This document shows positions 5,878 through 10,693 of a stretch of 10,693 nt of DNA, in pieces. The position numbers and the translations under genes were made by a program. Each line of letters begins with the position of its first letter. The stretch's first letter is position 1. A model generated the notes under the pieces. The model saw only the letters and a list, made by a program, of their open reading frames with translations, searched no databases and was not told the origin of the DNA. The stretch comes from Gammaproteobacteria bacterium (GTDB taxonomy: Bacteria; Pseudomonadota; Gammaproteobacteria; Pseudomonadales; Oleiphilaceae), in the NCBI GenBank assembly GCA_029268325.1, contig JAJUGC010000037.1:1-10693 (forward strand), read 5' to 3'.

Positions 5878-7416
5878 CTATTTTGCCTCCGGCAAAATGT
5901 CGTTTTCTCGAGGTAGCCGATAGGTCCAGGTTTCTGTCAGAGCGCGCTCACCTTCAGCCAAATAAGCCCGCAACGACAAGGGATTATCCTTTGCAGGACG
6001 AGCCAGGATGGACAGCCGCCAGGCCTTGAGGGGTTCGTTATACTCCACAAACTGCTCGATCATCTCACCGCCCTCCAGTGCCGTGATCTTCCCCACTACC
6101 GGTGCCCTGGGTGACATCTCCTGCAATGGGCCGCCCGCAAAGTCCACGATCAGGCGATAGGCCCCTTCCTCATTGCCTCCCCCGACACGGTTGCCATCCC
6201 CAACGAAGGTGTTCAGGGTCCTTCCCAAAGGCCCTTGAACCAGGTCTGTCCCTCCAAACCGGATCCGATAGTCGAACAACAACTGGCCGGGATGTTCGAT
6301 TTTTGCTGCTGGTGTCCAGAAGGCTACGATGTTGTCATTGGTTTCATTGGGAGACGGCAACTGGACCAGAACCACCTGCCCTTTCCCCCAGTCGCCCAAA
6401 GGTTCCACCCAGGCGGAGGGCCGTAACTCATAGCGCGCGCCCAGGTCCTGGTAATGGGTAAAGTGGGGGTCTCTCTGCAACAGGCCAAAACCCCGCAGAT
6501 TCTCGGTATGGAAATAGTCCATTTGCAGGTTTAAGGGATTCATCAAGGGCCGCCACAGCCACTCCGAGGAGGCGCCATTGTGGATCAGCAGCCCATCGGA
6601 ATCATGGACTTCTCCCCGCCACTCGCCGACGGGCCGGGCGGTATTTTCACCGTAGTAGAACATGCTGGTGAGCGGCGCCACCCCCAACAACTCGATAGGC
6701 CCCCGTGGAAATAGCACCGCCCGGACCTGCATTACCGTCTGCTCGCCGGGCGTCACAACAAACCGGTAGGCGCCCGACAGACTTTTCCCATCTAATAGAC
6801 CGTAGAAGGTAACGGACTTTGCATCAGGCTTGGGGCGCTCCAGCCAAAACTCCACAAACGAAGGAAACTCCTCCCCTGACGGCAGTCCGGTATCAAGGGC
6901 GATGCCCCGGGCGGAAATTCCCCAAGCGTTGTGTTTACCAACCCCACGGAAATAGCTGGCACCGGCAAACACCAAAAACTGGTTGGGAGTCTCCGGCTCA
7001 AAAAACGGAAAGGTCAGCTTGAACCCGGCGAACCCCAGATCCGGCGGCACCCGTCTTTCCAATTCCGGGTCTTCGAACCGAAAATAGCTTTTCCGATAAG
7101 GCACCGGATGCACACCTTGGGCGTCGATGACATTCATGGCCACCGGATGCCCATAAAAGAGCCCGGGCGACAGGAACATCACATTGAACCGGGAGTTACT
7201 GTCGCGCCACAGGCTTTTCTCCGGATCAAACCGGATATTCTGATAGTCATGAAAGGCGAGATCCCGCATAAACTTGGGGATTTCAGGCGGCGGCTGATAA
7301 GGTTTGGAAGCCTTCTCCCTGGCCAGGTCAATTACGTTCTGGAAGGAAAAGGCCGCTTGCACTGAGAGCGGGAACAACGTCATGCCCAACACGATGCCCA
7401 GGAAAATTCCGCGCAT
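5878..7416 (-). CDS. opgG: periplasmic glucans biosynthesis protein OpgG
   Basis: Periplasmic protein required for synthesis of osmoregulated periplasmic glucans, acting on the linear glucan made by OpgH; recent work on the family points to glycoside-hydrolase-like activity. It is 512 aa, against 511 in E. coli. A Sec signal peptide (FLGIVLGMTLFPLSVQA) is cleaved near residue 21-22, giving a mature start AFSF like the E. coli FSI start. Conserved blocks by recall of the E. coli protein include DLGFAGFK, GASYFRGVGK, ARGIALDTGLPSGEEFP, FVEFWLERPKP, LGVAPLTSMF, EWLWRPLMNP, RGFGLLQRD, YELRPSAWVEPLGDWGKG, NETNDNIVAFWTP and, near the end, ETWTYRLP. The ATG at 7416 has AAGGAG 10 nt upstream. First gene of the opgG-orf84-opgH operon, which in enterobacteria is induced at low osmolarity; an inverted repeat lies in its upstream region. 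Confidence 0.97.
   Translation of the reverse strand: MRGIFLGIVLGMTLFPLSVQAAFSFQNVIDLAREKASKPYQPPPEIPKFMRDLAFHDYQNIRFDPEKSLWRDSNSRFNVMFLSPGLFYGHPVAMNVIDAQGVHPVPYRKSYFRFEDPELERRVPPDLGFAGFKLTFPFFEPETPNQFLVFAGASYFRGVGKHNAWGISARGIALDTGLPSGEEFPSFVEFWLERPKPDAKSVTFYGLLDGKSLSGAYRFVVTPGEQTVMQVRAVLFPRGPIELLGVAPLTSMFYYGENTARPVGEWRGEVHDSDGLLIHNGASSEWLWRPLMNPLNLQMDYFHTENLRGFGLLQRDPHFTHYQDLGARYELRPSAWVEPLGDWGKGQVVLVQLPSPNETNDNIVAFWTPAAKIEHPGQLLFDYRIRFGGTDLVQGPLGRTLNTFVGDGNRVGGGNEEGAYRLIVDFAGGPLQEMSPRAPVVGKITALEGGEMIEQFVEYNEPLKAWRLSILARPAKDNPLSLRAYLAEGERALTETWTYRLPRENDILPEAK
5880..5898 (-). promoter_or_regulatory. hairpin holding the ribosome-binding site of the 84-aa gene
   Basis: ATTTTGCC and GGCAAAAT form a perfect 8-bp stem with a 3-nt loop across the last codons of opgG (ILPEAK, stop). 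On the mRNA the loop is GGA and the 3' arm begins GG, so the GGAGG Shine-Dalgarno sequence of the next gene is half in the loop and half in the stem. Ribosomes finishing opgG would melt it, which would couple translation of the 84-aa gene, and through it opgH, to opgG. The structure is seen in the sequence; the function is inferred. Confidence 0.5.
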
Positions 7417-7460
7417 TGAAAGTCAACTCCTTTTAACCTCATAGCCCCATAGCCTCCTGG

Positions 7461-7493
7461 CAGATCTTTCAGTCCAGCGGTTTGAAAGGTCTG
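7461..7493. repeat. 11-bp inverted repeat in the opgG upstream region
   Basis: CAGATCTTTCA (7461-7471) and TGAAAGGTCTG (7483-7493) are reverse complements except at one position, where a G-U pair would still form in the minus-strand-oriented or plus-strand-oriented RNA depending on strand. The loop is 11 nt. It lies 44 nt upstream of the opgG start. No T-run follows on either strand, so an operator or a leader hairpin is more likely than a terminator. Confidence 0.5.
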
Positions 7494-7669
7494 GTTGGGG
7501 GGCAGCGGCTGGTACGCTGGCAGTGGCAGGATGCGGCACAGCGATAGCCCACCTCAGCTTAAGTATCGAGAAAGCCGCCGGAGGATAAAAGTAATTCACT
7601 GTCATGCTCGCAACTCATCATCCTGTCGCCTTTCTTCCACGGTGTCGAAATTCCTCTTAGCTACTATTT

Positions 7670-7701
7670 ACCTACATTTGTTTTTACCGACATTTGTTTC
7701 C
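7670..7701 (+). repeat. tandem 16-bp direct repeat upstream of the PEP-CTERM gene
   Basis: Two adjacent 16-nt units, ACCTACATTTGTTTTT (7670-7685) and ACCGACATTTGTTTCC (7686-7701), agree at 13 of 16 positions, sharing ACC-ACATTTGTTT. The second unit ends 84 nt before the PEP-CTERM start codon. Tandem units of this size could be paired activator sites. Many PEP-CTERM genes are controlled by the PrsK/PrsR two-component system, but I cannot identify these units as its sites. Confidence 0.45.
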
Positions 7702-7785
7702 TTGCGTGTAAAACTGTTAGCTTTGGTGACGCTTATTTCATAAGCACCTCACTCGTCGTAGATTTATAACAGACAAGGAAATCGT

Positions 7786-8412
7786 ATGAACAAGATAGGA
7801 TGTTCAATCGCGCTTGGCCTAGCGCTGGGGATCCCAATACCAGCACAGGCTGCCCTCTTGGACCTCTACCAGGATGCAGACACCCTGGAGTACACCATTC
7901 CGGCCAGTAATGACTCCAAGGCTCTGGAAGGGTTGACGGGCCTCATCGGCAGCCATGTGGTAGCCACCAGTGACCGGCCTATTCAACTCATCTTTGAATA
8001 CCTCTATAAGGAAGCCAACGCCGCAAACTCTTTCTGGTTCAACGGTATGGAGATTTTCAACACAGCCACCTCCAAATTTGGCGATACCTACAGCCAAGTC
8101 TGGCATGGAGGCGCCTCAGTGCTGGACTTCAGCTTCCTGACCGGGTTTGGAGATATCGTGAGTAACGACCCAGAGTCAGAGCACCAAAATAACGGCTCAG
8201 CCCCCTACCGGTTCTTTGCCTATCTGGATGAACTGACCGGTGATCTGTTGATTGGGCTGGATGACAGCGGTGCGAGGGCTGATGGCGACCAGGATGATCT
8301 GGTCTTACGCATCAAAGCCCACCTTGTCCCCGAGCCTGCCACATTGGGGCTTCTGGGACTGGGTGTGCTGGGTGTGGGAGTGAGCCGCGCAGGCCGCAGG
8401 TCTGACGCCTAG
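7786..8412 (+). CDS. PEP-CTERM sorting-domain secreted protein with DUF4114-like end
   Basis: A 208-aa exported protein carrying an exosortase sorting signal. The signal peptide (1-22) ends in AQA. The C-terminus has the canonical tripartite signal: VPEPAT (181-186), a Gly/Leu-rich helix (187-199), and the basic cluster RAGRR (201-205). Exosortase (XrtA/EpsH type) would cleave near PEP; such proteins are tied to exopolysaccharide and biofilm or floc formation. Just before the signal, LLIGLDDSGARADGDQDDLVLRI (residues 154-176, shown in part) resembles the acidic, probably Ca2+-binding end of DUF4114 proteins (pattern DxDxxDLVxxI). The middle part, with WFNGMEIFN and GDTYSQVWHGG, has no assigned function. 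ATG at 7786 follows AAGGAA at good spacing. No exosortase or EPS gene is in the window, as is usual for scattered PEP-CTERM substrates. It is the only plus-strand gene here. Confidence 0.92.
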   Translation: MNKIGCSIALGLALGIPIPAQAALLDLYQDADTLEYTIPASNDSKALEGLTGLIGSHVVATSDRPIQLIFEYLYKEANAANSFWFNGMEIFNTATSKFGDTYSQVWHGGASVLDFSFLTGFGDIVSNDPESEHQNNGSAPYRFFAYLDELTGDLLIGLDDSGARADGDQDDLVLRIKAHLVPEPATLGLLGLGVLGVGVSRAGRRSDA

Positions 8413-8429
8413 CCGACCAACGCCTCTAC

Positions 8430-8462
8430 GGGGGTTGCAGGCAGCAGGTTGTCTGCACCCCC
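8430..8462. terminator. hairpin between convergent genes, possible bidirectional terminator
   Basis: GGGGG-T-TGCAG (8430-8440) pairs with CTGCA-CCCCC (8453-8462), a 10-bp stem with one bulged T and a 12-nt loop, lying between the stop of the PEP-CTERM gene (8412) and the stop of the convergent gene (8465). Position and strength suit termination in both directions, but no T-tract follows on either strand. Confidence 0.5.
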
Positions 8463-8464
8463 TG

Positions 8465-8956
8465 TCAATTGTCTGCAGCGGCAAGGAGACGCCAAGAGAT
8501 TTCACCCTGGGAAGAAACCTGGTACTCAAACAAGGCCCGCCCCTGGACATGGCCGTCTTCATAGGACGCCATGACCCAGCGATCCGAAAGTACCTGGACA
8601 GAATCTGGAAGGAAGAACATGGTGCCACCCAGCACCGGTTCCAGGGGAATCAAATGGGGCTTACCCAGCAAGTCGGCGCGAATTTCCGCCTCGGGATTAT
8701 TCAGGCCACGGCGCTGGAACTGACGCCTTTGGTAATCACTTAAAGCCTGCTGTGGCTCCCAAATCAGCGGTTGGTCAATTTGGGAGCGGGAGCCAGACTC
8801 CACAGGTTCCTGGGCCTGGGCATCAATCTCTGCTGGGGAGCTTTCAGTCAAAGCCGGCCCCATCCAGAACTGGAAGGCATTCAGCACGGCAAGAACTACG
8901 ACCAGTGCCGCCCAAATCCAGCGCTCCCTACTCTTCAAACACCGATTCTGAGCCAA
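8465..8956 (-). CDS. membrane-anchored protein of unknown function
   Basis: A 163-aa protein with a short basic cytosolic end (to residue 12), one membrane helix (about 13-32, WIWAALVVVLAVLNAFQFW), a low-complexity linker rich in Ser, Glu and Gln, and a compact C-terminal region (about 90-160) containing LIPLEPVLGGTMFFLPDSVQ, RWVMASYEDGHVQG and ISWRLL. The topology puts the C-terminal domain in the periplasm. I do not recognise a named family, although the C-terminal pattern looks like a conserved domain. The start is TTG at 8956, with GGGAG 7 nt upstream; no in-frame ATG precedes the membrane helix. It follows the cytochrome b gene by 31 nt and is probably cotranscribed with it and cytochrome c', so a role in assembling or sensing that redox pair is possible but not shown. 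Confidence 0.75.
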   Translation of the reverse strand: MAQNRCLKSRERWIWAALVVVLAVLNAFQFWMGPALTESSPAEIDAQAQEPVESGSRSQIDQPLIWEPQQALSDYQRRQFQRRGLNNPEAEIRADLLGKPHLIPLEPVLGGTMFFLPDSVQVLSDRWVMASYEDGHVQGRALFEYQVSSQGEISWRLLAAADN

Positions 8957-8987
8957 AAAAACACTCCCTATTCTAACAAGCCATTAG

Positions 8988-9728
8988 CTACAACCAGTGC
9001 AGCCCCTGAACCGCCAGTATGGAGACTGCCAGAAGAATCAATGCCCGCCAGACTGATGCCATCTGCAATCCGGCCCGCTCCTCCTGAGGAACCAGCCTCT
9101 CCGGCTTTTTCCCGGTCACCATAGCACCGATCAGGTTTTTGCCCCTCACCAGATAAAACAGGACCGCCAGAATATGCAGCAGTATTGCCCCCAGCAGGAC
9201 ATTAAAAAGGATAACCTGGAGCTGGGTCAGGTTGCCTGAGGTCTCACTGCTCACCAAATGGGCCAGAGGGCCTTCTGAAAAAAGATCATCGTTGGCAAAC
9301 AGCCCGGTAACCGCTTGGGCGGCCAGCAACAGCAACAGGACTACAACCATCCAGCCACCACCGGCATTGTGCCCGGCGGTTAACGGAGTCTGTCCCCGAA
9401 CCAGGGCCTTGAGATAGTCCAGCACAGCTCCCGGCCCCCGCAGGAAAGACGAAAAGCGTGCCGTGGTGGAGCCCAACAGTCCCCACAAAACCCGGAAAAC
9501 TACCAGTGTCAGGACCAGCTCCCCCAGCCACATATGGACATCCATATTGCTCAGGTAAAGGCTCTTGCCCCCGGGCAGTGTCAGGTCCAGATCCATTCCC
9601 CCCACCGAGCCGCTATACCAGAGCAAGGCAATGGACAGTACCGTAAGCCAATGGAACAGCCGAACCGGCAAATCCCAGACTTGAATCCGGGCCGCCGGAA
9701 TCGTTGTATCGCGAGCAGACGTAGTCAT
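8988..9728 (-). CDS. cytochrome b561 family (cytochrome b/b6-like) inner-membrane haem protein
   Basis: A 246-aa membrane protein of the small dihaem b-type cytochromes (b561 / Ni-hydrogenase cytochrome b type). The family opening VWDLPVRLFHW (17-27) carries His26 in helix 1; HMWLGE (65-70) starts helix 2 with His65; then VVFRVLWGLLGSTTARFSSF, GHNAGGGWM with His120, helix 3 (about 125-144), a periplasmic stretch with EGPLAHLVS, and helix 4 with His185 (AILLHILAVLFYL) followed by RGKNLIGAMVTGKKP. A final helix (about 227-245) closes the protein. Such proteins pass electrons between quinol and a periplasmic c-type cytochrome. I chose ATG 9728 rather than TTG 9770: the longer reading adds 14 residues not expected before VWDLP and lacks a ribosome-binding site. 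The gene follows cytochrome c' by 106 nt, a known pairing in proteobacteria, so cytochrome c' is the likely partner. Confidence 0.93.
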   Translation of the reverse strand: MTTSARDTTIPAARIQVWDLPVRLFHWLTVLSIALLWYSGSVGGMDLDLTLPGGKSLYLSNMDVHMWLGELVLTLVVFRVLWGLLGSTTARFSSFLRGPGAVLDYLKALVRGQTPLTAGHNAGGGWMVVVLLLLLAAQAVTGLFANDDLFSEGPLAHLVSSETSGNLTQLQVILFNVLLGAILLHILAVLFYLVRGKNLIGAMVTGKKPERLVPQEERAGLQMASVWRALILLAVSILAVQGLHWL

Positions 9729-9775
9729 CTTCAGTTCTCTCTTACCACAGTGTCCGAGCACTGAATTCAATGCGT

Positions 9776-9805
9776 TACCCGCTGCCCGGAAATGGGCACC
9801 GGGTA
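9776..9805. terminator. hairpin between cytochrome c' and cytochrome b genes
   Basis: TACCCG (9776-9781) pairs with CGGGTA (9800-9805) and, inside a 2x2 internal loop, GCCC (9784-9787) pairs with GGGC (9794-9797) around a 6-nt loop. It starts 29 nt after the cytochrome c' stop on the minus strand and lacks a T-run. It could protect the abundant cytochrome c' mRNA end and lower expression of the cytochrome b gene, or be a partial terminator. Confidence 0.4.
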
Positions 9806-9834
9806 TGCTAGATCAGAAAACAATCCGGGAGGGA

Positions 9835-10278
9835 TTAGTTTTTGGTCTTGAAGCTGTCGTGACAGCTTTTGCAGGATTTACCGACTTTGGCCATGGCCGA
9901 GCGGATATCGCGCTGATTGCCGCTAGTGGCTGCCTCTGCCAGTTGTTTGGAAGCGTTCTGGAATTCGTCCGCTGCCGCAGCAAACTTGTTCCAGTCAGAC
10001 CAGATCTCGGGCTTGGAAGAGCTTTTGCCAGTCATCACATTGGCTTCAAAGGCCGGCTTCACCAGTGCAGCCATTTCAGCCATTCCTTTCGCGTGGATCG
10101 CCAGCTGATCTTTCTGATCCACTTCACCTTTGACGATCGCAGCGATGGACCCCATATGGCCACCGATGATTTTCATATTGTCCTTACGATAGTCCACCAC
10201 ATGCTCGTCGGCAGCGGAGGCAACTGATGCCCCGAAAACAAAAGTAGCGACAGCCACGACAATCTTGCCGATACGCAT
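9835..10278 (-). CDS. cycP: cytochrome c' (class II c-type cytochrome)
   Basis: A 147-aa periplasmic haem protein with a signal peptide cleaved after ASA (residue 22), leaving a mature chain of 125 aa, normal for the family. It should fold as a four-helix bundle with one covalently bound, five-coordinate haem. The haem site CKSCH (136-140) lies near the C-terminus as in class II cytochromes c, giving His140 as the axial ligand. Near the mature N-terminus, YRKDNMKIIGGHMGSIAAIVKG (30-51, shown in part) matches the helix A pattern whose Arg and Met face the haem. Cytochromes c' bind NO and are linked to NO tolerance or to electron transfer. The start at 10278 has GAGGAG 9 nt upstream and gives a clean signal peptide; the frame extends further upstream without sense. 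The symbol is the usual one for cytochrome c', given by product rather than orthology. Likely first gene of the operon with cytochrome b. Confidence 0.94.
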   Translation of the reverse strand: MRIGKIVVAVATFVFGASVASAADEHVVDYRKDNMKIIGGHMGSIAAIVKGEVDQKDQLAIHAKGMAEMAALVKPAFEANVMTGKSSSKPEIWSDWNKFAAAADEFQNASKQLAEAATSGNQRDIRSAMAKVGKSCKSCHDSFKTKN

Positions 10279-10312
10279 ACTCGTCATCTCCTCATTCATA
10301 TTGGATTTACAA

Positions 10313-10347
10313 CAAAAAATTCCCGAAAACCTGAAAAAACATCGGGA
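10313..10347 (-). terminator. probable intrinsic terminator after the 66-aa gene / cytochrome c' leader
   Basis: On the minus strand TCCCGA (10347-10342) pairs with TCGGGA (10326-10321) around a 15-nt loop, followed at once by A and six T residues (10319-10313 region). It lies 46 nt after the stop of the 66-aa membrane protein gene and 35 nt before the cytochrome c' start. The T-run makes it the best intrinsic-terminator candidate in the window, although the stem is short. It would end the upstream transcript or act as an attenuator in the cytochrome c' leader. Confidence 0.45.
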
Positions 10348-10393
10348 TTTAAAGCGGATACAAAGTAACCGAGGCACGCCGGAAAGAAAACCC

Positions 10394-10594
10394 CTAGTTA
10401 TTGTGTGTGAGTTTTTCTTGACGCCCAGACAGATTCTTGAACAGGAAATAGCCGGAACTCGCCGCCGTCCATACCGCGGCTCCCAAAAACGCCGCCTGGG
10501 CAGAGGGCGCGGCCGGCAAGAGTATCTCCACCATACAAATATGGCCCAAGGCGACAATCAATAACTGACTTCCCTTCAACCCCAACAATTTCAT
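10394..10594 (-). CDS. 66-aa two-helix membrane protein of unknown function
   Basis: A small hydrophobic protein starting MKLLGLKGSQ, with two predicted membrane helices (about residues 10-27, LLIVALGHICMVEILLPA, and 36-54, AFLGAAVWTAASSGYFLF) and a polar, basic tail (KNLSGRQEKLTHNN). I do not recognise a family. I chose ATG 10594 because GAGG lies 9 nt upstream; the same frame runs back to a TTG at 10684, near the window edge, but without a ribosome-binding site. It is on the same strand as the cytochrome c' operon, 115 nt upstream, with a terminator-like hairpin between, so it is probably a separate transcript. Confidence 0.62.
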   Translation of the reverse strand: MKLLGLKGSQLLIVALGHICMVEILLPAAPSAQAAFLGAAVWTAASSGYFLFKNLSGRQEKLTHNN

Positions 10595-10632
10595 CAGTAG
10601 TAACCTCAATAATGGGAAGGTAGATACAAAGC

Positions 10633-10648
10633 AGCAGAGCTTTCTGCT
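10633..10648 (-). repeat. small hairpin in the leader of the 66-aa gene
   Basis: AGCAGA (10633-10638) and TCTGCT (10643-10648) form a 6-bp stem with a 4-nt loop, 38 nt before the start of the 66-aa gene. If the promoter proposed at 10659-10687 is used, this would lie at the very 5' end of the mRNA and could stabilise it. Confidence 0.3.
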
Positions 10649-10658
10649 AAGCCTGCTA

Positions 10659-10687
10659 ACTATAGTCGAAATCTCAACATTCAACCG
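10659..10687 (-). promoter_or_regulatory. possible promoter of the 66-aa gene
   Basis: Minus-strand TATAGT (10664-10659) is a good -10 hexamer. A -35 is weak: GGTTGA with a 16-nt spacer, or TTGAAT with only 14 nt. Position about 65 nt upstream of the ATG is reasonable. Confidence 0.28.
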
Positions 10688-10693
10688 GCAGTG

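Larger units (their letters stand above)
7417..7785. promoter_or_regulatory. divergent intergenic region between opgG and the PEP-CTERM gene
   Basis: A 369-nt region that should hold both divergent promoters. It contains an 11-bp inverted repeat on the opgG side (7461-7493) and a tandem 16-bp direct repeat on the PEP-CTERM side (7670-7701); the part from about 7610 to 7775 is clearly more AT-rich than the rest of the window. No sigma-70 promoter with both good hexamers stands out. Small frames inside (minus 7605-7423, plus 7495-7743) have no motif or convincing ribosome-binding site. Confidence 0.6.

Noticed and set aside
7423..7605. 60-aa minus-strand frame ending 6 nt before opgG
   Set aside because: Starts with ATG but has a weak ribosome-binding site, odd composition and no motif; it also runs through the inverted repeat. 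Probably non-coding.
7724..7740. Sigma-54-like promoter before the PEP-CTERM gene
   Set aside because: TGGTGACG followed by TTTCA resembles -24/-12 elements only if one extra base is allowed; the GG-GC spacing is wrong.
9729..9770. N-terminal extension of cytochrome b from TTG 9770
   Set aside because: Adds 14 residues without a ribosome-binding site; ATG 9728 gives a normal family N-terminus.
10279..10557. 93-residue N-terminal extension of the cytochrome c' frame
   Set aside because: The extension would bury the signal peptide inside the protein, and the start at 10278 has its own GAGGAG.
1..10693. Mobile elements, CRISPR arrays, tRNA or rRNA genes
   Set aside because: No transposase, integrase, regularly spaced repeats, tRNA-like cloverleaf or rRNA sequence was seen on either strand.

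Overview
The window looks like chromosomal DNA of a moderately GC-rich gammaproteobacterium. The signs are an Entner-Doudoroff/pentose-phosphate type zwf, a proteobacterial opgG-opgH pair for periplasmic glucans, a DUF4398/OmpA lipoprotein pair, a class II cytochrome c' with a b561-type cytochrome, an MvaT-like nucleoid-protein fragment, and a PEP-CTERM exopolysaccharide-associated protein. MvaT relatives are typical of Pseudomonas, Halomonas and Marinobacter-type lineages. PEP-CTERM plus cytochrome c' is common in environmental Gammaproteobacteria, including Chromatiales. No genus can be fixed from the sequence. I see no rRNA, tRNA, CRISPR array, transposase, integrase or phage gene.

Layout. 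All genes but one are on the minus strand. From the left edge: zwf (1-1436, missing only its last residues); a two-gene lipoprotein operon (DUF4398 lipoprotein 2727-2326, then DUF4398+OmpA lipoprotein 2324-1518, 1 nt apart); a short MvaT-type oligomerisation-domain protein without a DNA-binding domain (3157-2936); a roughly 330-bp non-coding stretch with two inverted repeats (3158-3489); a tightly coupled osmoregulated periplasmic glucan operon opgG (7416-5878), an unrecognised 84-aa gene (5876-5622) and opgH (5625-3490); a 369-bp divergent intergenic region with an 11-bp inverted repeat and a tandem 16-bp direct repeat; the only plus-strand gene, a PEP-CTERM secreted protein (7786-8412); then, converging on it, a probable redox operon of cytochrome c' (10278-9835), cytochrome b561 family (9728-8988) and a membrane-anchored unknown protein (8956-8465); and finally a 66-aa two-helix membrane protein (10594-10394).

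How the genes work together. The theme is mostly cell envelope and stress. OpgG and OpgH make glucan in the periplasm; the OmpA/DUF4398 lipoproteins probably tether outer membrane to peptidoglycan; the PEP-CTERM protein should be processed by an exosortase and associated with exopolysaccharide. Cytochrome c' and its cytochrome b partner probably handle electrons or NO at the inner membrane. Zwf makes NADPH. The most unusual points are the MvaT N-terminal domain standing alone, which could modulate xenogeneic silencing, and the opgG-orf84-opgH arrangement, in which OpgH lacks the long cytosolic N-terminal region known from E. coli and a small unknown protein sits immediately before it, with its ribosome-binding site inside a hairpin.
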